DNA of 64,000 bases from Chalciporus piperatus (taxonomy: Eukaryota > Basidiomycota > Agaricomycetes > Boletales > Boletaceae): positions 124,001 through 188,000 of the forward strand of contig JBBPTG010000027.1 in the NCBI GenBank assembly GCA_038093975.1, in the 5' to 3' direction. Below, in pieces: positions 56,121 through 64,000 of the stretch. Under the pieces are notes generated by a model. The model was not told the origin of the DNA. It searched no databases and was given only the letters and a program-made list of their open reading frames with translations. Numbering within the stretch: position 1 is the stretch's first letter; the number at the start of each line of letters is the position of its first letter. The position numbers and the translations under genes are program-made.

Positions 56121-58664
56121 ATGGACCCTGGGACAAGCCCTGGGATGTCTGCCAAGCCGCCCACCCCACCCTCCTTTCCATCTCACATCGATTCCCTTCT
56201 TCCTCTTCCCCATTCCTTATACCCTGTCCGTACATCCTCCTCCACCGTACAAGAAACCGACGCTCTTAACGCCGCAAACCGCCACCTGCTCGTCCCGGTC
56301 CATCATCAGCAGATGGACCCCAATGTTCACCCACAGCCAAGGTATCCCAATACTTGCATTCCTTCCTTGATGCCCCCCGGAGTCGACCCCACCTCTGTCG
56401 ATTTCAGGACTTTCTTCCCGTATATCCCAAACGAAGTAAAACACCGCAAGAGAACGTCAAGACATCAACTCAAGGTCCTCGAAGACGTTTTTCGTAAAGA
56501 TACTAAACCCAATGCCGTCCTACGCAAAAAACTCGCTGCTGAACTAGAGATGTCTCCACGCGCCGTTCAGGTGCGAGCTTTCCCCCCCTCCCCTACCCTA
56601 CGACGCGTGTTGACTCTGCGCATCACGCCCTTTCTCTCTAGGTCTGGTTTCAAAACAGGTATTTTCATTCGTGTCCTCTCCCCTGTCACCCTGACTCTCC
56701 CTTTGCAGACGTGCCAAAGACAAAGCCCTCCGTAAACGCGCTTCTGCAGGTGGAGACCAAGACAAAGGTGCCACCGCGTCCAGTAAAAGGTCTTCATCAC
56801 GGGAAAGCTCCCCAATCGACTCTTCAAATTCGCCAACGCCGACGGAGAAGCCTGTACGTCATACAGGAGATGGTATCTCGTCAGAGCCACCTTTAGAACA
56901 GCCTTCCATGCTCAAGATCTCATGTTCCCCTCCGCTCCCACCCGATTTGCCGTGGCCAACTTCTTCAGGCACCCCAGTCGATATCCCACCTCACATCCGA
57001 CTACCGAGTTATGATCAGAATGGGCAAGAACTCGACCCGTTATACGGCACGCGACGTGGCTCCTTGCCGACCGTCATGCCTTCACAGCCGCTCACGAGCC
57101 CACATACGACACAACCGCCCCCGTACTACCCCGACCGACGAAAATCCATGGATGTCGGTTTCTACCGGCTAATGCACCATCCGTTTGCTCGGGTCGCCAA
57201 GGAGATGAACGAAGCTCTGTACCTACCCAAGTCGCCCCTCTCACCTGCCGGTGCTACTCAGGCCAACATGGCGCGTACTCCCCCCGGCATGGTATCTAGT
57301 GTGGGACCGATCCGGACAACCAGTCATACCTACGCACACGCGCGACCAACCCTCGCTCATCGCGCATCAGAGCCACACGTCTTTGCCTCCGCCCGGCCCC
57401 CCTTCCCTCCTGTCCCAGAAGGTGCCCCGCTACAAGCTCCCCCTTCGGTCACGCGTAGATTCTCAGAGAATCGCCTCTTTGCTCTCACATCTCGCACACT
57501 GTCGTCCCCCATCCCTGGCCCCCTTCCCACCCCGGATTTCCAGTTCGGCGACCCCTCATCCGTATCACCCTCCAACACATCACCCATCCCTAGCGATGTG
57601 GAGTCTCCATCAGTCCCTTTGCAATCCCCTGAGATGGCCCAATTACACCGGTGGTCGTTCCCTAGGTCGTGCGAGACGGACCAGGATACGGAGGACTCCA
57701 CGAGTCTCAGCGTTTTGACACGGTTCAACTCTGTCGCCAGCACTACGGGTAGTGAATCAAGTGCCATATTCTCCGACGTCAGCAGCAGCTGTGTTGATCA
57801 CATTGGGTACGATGCAAACGCGAGGCGAGGGTCTTGGTCAGTGTTGCAGTGATTTTACATCTAGCGTTATTGCTGACGTACGAACGGCAATAGTGCGTCT
57901 GGCAGTTATCTCGAGATGCGCCTTTCTGGGTTAAACGTGACCAGTCGTTCGAGTCAGGGTTCTCTCAACGAGGCACACCTGAACGCGGCTGCCGCTCTTG
58001 CATACCGAGATAAGGTGGCGCGACATGACCATCCCGAGGTCGTCGGGGGTTATATCTCTCCTGCCTCCACGGCTTCACCCGGAGCGAGTCCGCACATACG
58101 CCACGTCAAAGACAATACCCCATCCGGATTGCGCGGCGAAACTGTTTACGAGTATGGCGCTGTGAGCCGTTTTCGCTATCCGTGGTCTACTTTCATTCCT
58201 GACACATTCACCTCAAGCTATCGCAGGTCCCAGAGAACGAGATCTCACAAGCTCGCCGTGGAAGCATACAAGTCCAAGAACCGCATCTCTACGTTCCAAA
58301 TCATGTCGATGCCCAGGGACCCTACCCGACACCCCCTTCTGAGACGGGAGGGCCGTCTCCGGTTCAGTCAACGGTCCAACAGCAACACTACCCGCACGGC
58401 ACCAATTTCATGGCCCAAGGTCAATCCAACTTCGCACATTCCAGCGAACCGCCCTTCGTCCCTGGATCTGGGGCTGCTCGATCAGGTTCAGCATACCCGC
58501 AAGAGCAATCTGAGCAGTTGCGATACCCACCCGAAGGGACATTCCAGGGAGGGTCGAATACGATGGGGCTCCCGCATAACGGCATGTCGACATACTCACC
58601 CCCTCCAATCGAATATACCTACGCCGCCGGTCATGCTCAAGAACCGTACAGGTCTTTCACCTGA
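56121..58664 (+). CDS. Homeodomain transcription factor
   Basis: The homeodomain (about 56437-56735) reads KHRKRTSRHQLKVLEDVFRK, then DTKPNAVLRKKLAAELEMSP, RAVQ and, after splicing, VWFQNRRAKDKALRKR, the classic 60-residue non-TALE type with the invariant W, F, N and R of helix 3. It is not of the mating-type HD1 TALE type. The recognition helix is split by two introns, leaving a 17-nt micro-exon (56642-56658) that encodes VWFQN and part of an Arg. N-terminal and C-terminal regions are Pro/Ser-rich and disordered (for example LPPDLPWPTSSGTPVDIPP, YPDRRKSMDVGFYRLMHHP). The family includes basidiomycete fruiting regulators of the Hom1/Hom2 group and yeast Pho2-like factors; which one is not decidable by eye. 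Further introns near 57835-57893 and 58163-58226; stop TGA 58662-58664. Confidence 0.88.
56642..56658 (+). other. 17-nt micro-exon in the homeobox gene
   Basis: Flanked by CTCTAG on the left and a GTATTT donor on the right, this exon encodes VWFQN plus two bases of the next Arg codon; the third base is supplied by the exon starting at 56709. Leaving it out would delete the core of the recognition helix and shift the frame. Confidence 0.85.
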
Positions 58665-60316
58665 ACTAGCTTCTCGGGGATAAAGGACGCAAGGACCCTG
58701 TTCACTGAAACAGGGTGTGGCCGGTTTTTACGCATCGCGTCGCTCATGCGACATTCGACTCCTTCAGGCAAATTGTCTGATGGGTTTCTGGTATTATACT
58801 CATCTCCGGATTCGTCATCATTGGTCTACGTCATTCCCTCTGCTTTCCTTGTCGTGCTCATCTTGGTCAATAATTCATCTTTACTGCATTTATCTCTTGC
58901 ACTGTACATATACTGTTCTTCGTTAAAATGGTCTAACGCTCCCGTTCGTTGTTGGAAGGTGCCTGTTTTTTTCTTTCTTTCTTCGTCTTTCATTTCACTC
59001 TCATGCTATCCGCTCGCTCTCTCCAGTTACTGATGTCTCGAGGCGCTCTATTCTGTGCCATCAGTCTCCCGATCTTCACACTCCTTATCTCCGTTTCAGC
59101 TATACCTCTCCCTCTCCCTGCTGTTTATCCATCAACGTATTCTTTCCCAACGACCTCTGCTTCACTCTCATTTTCCCCTCCGTCATGCCCTCCATTTCTT
59201 GCGCAACATTCCGCCATACCCTACAACACGTTTTATATTCTCTTTTCCGCACACATCTGCGGCATTCCTCCTCCCCCTTCGTTCCTTTATTGAACTTCCG
59301 ACTTTGGTGCTTGCTTCGATACTATTCCAGAAAATTAATGAATTGCCATAATGTGTACCTACCGTAAATGCAACCTCATATTCAAGTTTTTTTCTTGTTT
59401 GCTTTCCGATTCATCGGATCGTGTCACTGTCAACTTGAATTCATGGAGCCAAATCGACGTTGGAATTGGATGCCCTCGCCCGCCGTTCAAGTTGGCGTGG
59501 GCCTAGCCTATTCAGTCGGATGCGTTCCTGTTAACAGGGAGCCGGAACCGACACCGTTCACGGATGGGAGGCGGTGACATTTTATACTTGGAGCAACGGT
59601 GTGTCAATGATCACCGATTAGTATCACTCCCGGATCAAACGTTCGACGACGTGTCGACTGACAAGCTTGAGCCTTTTTTGCTACTGGTTGGCGCATGTTT
59701 CGGTCCAAACGTCAGCCAATCAGAGCTGGAAAGACACTTTCCAATGTTATGTTACACTGAGACTGCTTTGCAGATCAGTGGACTCGACGCTGTTGAAACT
59801 TGAAACACGCCGTTCGATTTCCGCCACCGGCGGTAAACGATTGAGATGAATGATCCACGCAGAATTAATTGAAGGCACCCTAGAGACGTAATAACTCTTC
59901 CAAAAAAAAAAAATCGTACCTCCAACCAAGAGCGTGGTGCAAGTCCACGTCAGTTGAGCCGAGCGAGCAACTCCCAGAAAATTGAATTCAGATCCCATTC
60001 GTTTTGAGGGATCTGGGGGCTGATCTACAATAAGGACCCCCAAGTACGTACATGCGCGATATTAACAACGATACATAATTTCATATCCTTTTCGACATGT
60101 GAACGTTGGGTATGTTTTTGGTCAAGATGAGCGGCAGTCGACCGCCGGACTGGGTGTGTAGGACCGAAGTCTGAGACTTCCAGTTGTGAGAGGTTACCCC
60201 ATCCGCTGGGAGTCCCCGCCCGCGTTTTAACCGATCAACTGTCGTGGTAGATTATGTACGTGAAAAACGTGGCGAGGCGATGTGGCGGAACACCGCGCAA
60301 TGCTCGAGATTGGGGC
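58665..60316. other. 1.65-kb convergent intergenic region
   Basis: It lies between the convergent homeobox and RING/TRAF-type genes. The first 650 bp are strongly pyrimidine-rich on the plus strand, which produces open frames such as 58949-59293 with Phe/Leu/Ser/Pro-rich translations; I regard these as composition effects. No known gene was found in the rest. Confidence 0.4.
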
Positions 60317-62170
60317 TCAGAGCTTCGTTCCAGGGGGTGGAGGAAGCGGTGGAGTCTGAATCATCATTGGAGGGTGAAAGACCGGCTGAGGAGGAAGTGG
60401 CGCAGGTACGGGAACAGGCGCGGACGACGAGGCGGTTTCACCCATACGTCCAGTGACCTGGGCGTTCCTGTCCATCATGAGACGGTGTAGCTGTTCAGGG
60501 TTCGAGAAAGAAATATAAGTAAGCGAGCGAAAAATCAGCATTGGAATGCAAAGACAATTGAAACCGTGGTTATGGAGTCCAATATGTACATATTGATGGC
60601 ATTAAATGGGTTCGATGAGCAGACGGACACACCTGGAGACGGATCCCATGAATGGCGTATTTTAGTGAGCCAAGTTCCTCGTTGATACGCATGTTCTCGT
60701 TCGTAAGCGCGATATCATTGCGGCGGGCCAGAGAGTCGACAGATGCAGCCACAGCGGTTATGGAGTCTCGAAGGCCAACGAGAGACCCCTCCAAGGACGT
60801 GGTTAGGTTCAAAGGGGCGACCGGTGTGATGGGTAACGCGCGATGTCCAGGATACGAATGCGTGTCAAGCAGGCTTCCTGATACGCGGTGGGCTTGCGTG
60901 TGGTTGTGGTTGTGCGATTCGTATACGGCATCAGGAGGAGAGGAGAAAAACGAAGCCACGACATCGTGCTCAGCATCGATGATATCGAATGGATCAGGGA
61001 TGGTAGATGCCTGTGCACTATGGGCAGCAGTCCTAGAAGTCGATGGTCCTTGGAGATTATTATCATTTGCAACATGACCAAGGCGATTGTCTACACGGCT
61101 CGTTCTGTGCACCTCGGACCGATACCAGGGACCTAGAATAGTCTTGAGGGACTGCATCTGTTGCTGAATGAGTTGCATGATGCCCTCGAGCGCTTGGACC
61201 TTTTGCTTTAGGGCACTATTCTCCGCGGAGAGAGCATAAACGCGGGCGCCGTTTATAGCGAAGAAGCCCTTGATCGATTCATATGGACACGAAGGGATGT
61301 GGGGCGCTGATAGATCGCGACGAGGACCGGTCCACGCGCAGCCATCGTCGACGTGTGTACAGGAAACTATGACTTCCGGACACGTCGTCATGTGATCTTG
61401 CAACTCTGAACGCAGGAATTCGGCAGAACACGAAGAGCAGGTCGCTAGCTTCGAAGAGCATTCCGAATGATGGTCCTATGGTATGAAAACTTATCAGCGA
61501 CTGAAAAGGAAAGGGGACGCGACTCACGCCAAGATCAGTGTATTTAACAGAGGCACCGCATCCGTCACATCGAGTTGAGCGATGGACACATACGTCCACA
61601 TGCTTCCCGCGATCCTTTCTCAAGACCAGCTGATCACAACCCTCTTCAGAGCATGGAATTGTGACATATTGGCATGATTCTTTGATGTGAGGTTCCAATA
61701 GCTGCCGTTGGCATGTGTCCGGACAACCAGCGGTACGCATGGGACATTCTACAATGAGTTCGTCCACGAGCTGAAGATGCATTTACGTCAGAAGAAGCGA
61801 GGGTGCAGACCCGAAAACGTAATACAGACATGTTTCACGATGGGATTGGCTGGGGAGAGATCCTCCATTGAAAGCGCAGAACGGTCAATTGGGCAATGGG
61901 GTGAATGTCTTACTGCTTCGACAATACAGTCGTGACAGAAGGTGTGCATGCATGTCCTTGTTGTGGTCGGGTTTGTGAACGGAGCACTGGAGAACGGGTG
62001 TCAAGACGACTCAGTGTGAAACCGGGTGCCCACCACCCGAGGTCGATCATTGCACGCACTGGCAAATACAACAAATCTGGGCGAATCAACTCAGCTGTGA
62101 GTTTACAGTTTACAGCGAGATCGCCTACCAAGTTACTGTTTGGAGGTTCGACGTAGTTGAAGGAGGCCAT
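60317..62170 (-). CDS. RING / TRAF-type zinc-finger protein
   Basis: Proteins with a RING followed by TRAF-type zinc fingers are usually E3 ubiquitin ligases or their relatives. The RING's second half is clear (NPTTTRTCMHTFCHDCI then HSPHCPIDRSALS). TRAF-type repeats follow: CPMRTAGCPDTCQRQLLEPH, IPCSEEGCDQLVLRKDRGKH, VDVCVHRSTRCDGCGASVKY, CSSCSAEFLRSELQDHMTTC and VSCTHVDDGCAWTGPRRDL. A coiled coil (YALSAENSALKQKVQALEGI) and a Ser/Pro-rich tail come next, with a proline-rich end. The first Cys-x2-Cys of the RING could not be found in a frame that splices properly between MASFNYVEPPNSNL (ATG at 62170) and APFTNPTTTRTC, so the 5' exon structure is unresolved or the RING is incomplete. There is no MATH domain. 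Confidence 0.75.
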
Positions 62171-62680
62171 CCTCGTGCTATTGACTCAAGTTGGTGTGTG
62201 CGATTAAGGAAGCTATAGACGCCCGTCGATTTCTAATTATTGAAATCCAACTTGTCGGTTACAGTCTGACAGGGCGACAACTCATTAAACGAGAAACACC
62301 GACTATCCTCGACTATCCGACTTCAATTAACGTTTTACAGAATGGAGGATTCCGTGAACGGTATTTGAAGTCATGTAACACGTCGAACGGCATCTATCAC
62401 TGATACTGATAGGCTTCGCGAAAACGTGAAAAGTGACTAGTTAAAGCGTAGAATGGCCGGGAGCCTTTTGTTTCGAATGGCAGGCGGCGCCTGCTGGCAG
62501 TCGAGGTGTCTTCGACGCCATCAAAGACGCGCCCGTACATGTTTTATACATCATGATTAAAGGAATTTACGGGTCAGTCTTAAATGTTGTTTACAGTCGC
62601 TGACCCTGTCCGTCCATCAGTACTGAATGACAACTCGCGTGTCCAGACAAGGCTCGCCGACTCCGTGAAGCGCGAATGGG
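62171..62680. other. Intergenic region, no gene seen
   Basis: About 500 bp between the RING/TRAF gene start and the stop codon of the last gene. Nothing recognisable; presumably the promoter of the former and transcript end of the latter. Confidence 0.4.
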
Positions 62681-63950
62681 TCAGGTAAAGTCATCGTCGC
62701 CGTCGTCGATATCAACGACCGCCGTGAATGGAGGGGCTTCGGGGATACGTGTGGGTTCTTTCACCACTCTCCTATAAAGAAGAGTGACGATCACCAGGAA
62801 ATTGCATACAACCAATGAGACAATGATCTCCAACCAAGTCAAAAAAGAAAAGTCGGGACAGTGAGACGTACATATGCGGAAGGAAAGTAATCCTTACTTC
62901 TACTAAATTCTAATACCATGGTGGCGATACCTTTATCCATTATAGCTGCTATCTCCGGATTTAATTTACACCTTTCAGGTGAATTTGAGCATGTCGGTGG
63001 AAACTGAATGCTACAGGGTGTGCGGTCACCAAGATGCACGAGGATCGGGACGAAGACATGTGGATCGCGAGTCAGTCATCATTGCTCGCAGACCACGTAA
63101 CCAGCTTGAAAGACAGTCGAGGAGGGGGGATTTGCTTTGACTCTTCGTTTGCTCATTTTCAAACTTGAAGTTAGGGTCAAGGCGATCGGCTCAAGTTGGT
63201 AGGGAGTTTTTGACTGATACGGAGAGCAAAACGCAAGTCCCGAAGGTGTGTTTAGAAAACACGTTGGTAGGTCCACCCCATTTGGCGCGAAGTTTCAATA
63301 CATGCGGCAGCAAGCCTTGATCAAGTTCGTTAGATTCATCCTGAATCGAGGTGCGTTCGTGCACATGGAGGCCAACAATGCGGGCTCTCATTACGTGTAG
63401 CCAGGCAGCTGGATCAATGTCGACAAACGATTACGCTTTCTGGGAGGGCGACTGAACTGTCGAAGCTACTGGCAACGGAACTTTTTCCAGGAATCACGTC
63501 ATGGTCAAAACCGAAGGCCCACAGTGGGGGCTTCATGTTGGTCTAAGTTGCACAGAGAATATCGTATGATCTTTGGTCAAGTGAGGGAATTCAGCCATGC
63601 TCACATCATTCACGTCTGCTTGAAGAATGAAATGTAGAATTCTCTCCCACCAGACCCCCTGCACGAGCACAATGCTTGGGTGTTATGATTACGCGACAAC
63701 GATCAAGCCATTATTTAGAAATCCCAAGAATGAAGTCATACGTATTGTCCAACAGCACTTCACCTTGAAGATTCGAATGTAATCGGGACAAACAAACCTT
63801 TCAAACGAAGTGCACCGCCAGAGGCACCTGGAAATGTTCACTTGAAGGAACCGGAATGAAGGATTGCATTTTCATTCACGAGACACACTGGCACGTTCAA
63901 CGACTAGAAGTTGATGAAAATGGGGTGACGTTAAGATGACCCTTCACGTT
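62681..63950 (-). CDS. Unrecognised single-pass membrane protein (partial, multi-exon)
   Basis: I do not recognise the family. The last exon is convincing: IIVSLVVCNFLVIVTLLYRR is a membrane helix, followed by a short cytosolic tail ending DIDDGDDDFT at TGA 62681-62683. It is joined by a GTACGT intron (about 62828-62872) to an exon with CSIQFPPTCSNSPERCKLNP and MVLEFSRSKDYFPSAY. Further upstream on the same strand are plausible exons: FENEQTKSQSKSPLLDCLSS (about 63080-63165), MRARIVGLHVHERTSIQDES (about 63190-63390), and near 63780-63840 ASGGALRLKGLFVPITFESS. This suggests a type I membrane protein with a large outer part, whose start lies near or beyond the window edge. Exon joins before 63050 are unproven. 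Confidence 0.4.
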
Positions 63951-64000
63951 GGTAAGTAGTACGCCTTGCGTCTGAATCATGAACGACTTACGGCTCGCTA

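Noticed and set aside
58949..59293. Hydrophobic-looking 114-codon frame after the homeobox gene
   Set aside because: It lies in a strongly pyrimidine-rich stretch, which gives Phe/Leu/Ser/Pro-rich translations in several frames at once.

Overview
The window is nuclear DNA of a filamentous basidiomycete, most likely a mushroom-forming, plant-matter-degrading species. The signs are dense multi-exon genes with many short (about 50-70 bp) GT-AG introns, several coding exons of only 6-22 nt, a small GH45 endoglucanase of the basidiomycete type, a class II-like P450, a cytosolic formate dehydrogenase and an Rds1-type ferritin-like gene. The species cannot be named from the sequence alone. Most of the DNA is ordinary housekeeping gene space with clean ends at both strands; gene models below were joined by hand from reading frames and splice signals, so internal exon borders carry some uncertainty.

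Left part (0.4-22 kb): an unrecognised basic nuclear-type protein, Golgi tethering subunit COG5, a threonine-type (Ntn) asparaginase, the SAGA acetyltransferase GCN5, a decayed Rds1-like ferritin gene, NAD formate dehydrogenase, an ERD1/XPR1-type EXS membrane protein, the tri-snRNP zinc-finger protein SNU23 and cytosolic isoleucyl-tRNA synthetase.

Middle (22-41 kb): a large FUSC/ArAE-like membrane protein with a histidine-rich loop, a cytochrome P450, a BAG-domain chaperone cofactor with a ubiquitin-like segment, a PBS2-like MAPKK of the osmostress (HOG) pathway, the Golgi coiled-coil protein CASP/COY1 and an unrecognised cysteine/histidine-bearing protein.

Right part (42-64 kb): a GPI-anchored GH45-like protein, an RNase P/MRP subunit of the Rpp21/Rpr2 family, an intron-containing tRNA-Tyr(GTA), a cysteine-rich/ankyrin-like protein, delta-aminolevulinate dehydratase, the mitotic inhibitor kinase WEE1, a homeodomain transcription factor, a RING/TRAF-type zinc-finger protein and an unrecognised transmembrane protein at the edge. 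Long non-coding stretches flank the regulatory genes (before PBS2, WEE1 and the homeobox gene).

The most unusual structure is a scattered duplication: a block holding the start of the RPP21 gene and a tRNA-Tyr is present in a decayed, inverted copy about 12.5 kb away, next to the BAG gene, while at the parental locus a second tRNA relic, a scrap of the RPP21 3' end and one intact tRNA-Tyr lie in a row. No virus, prophage, CRISPR or complete transposon was seen.
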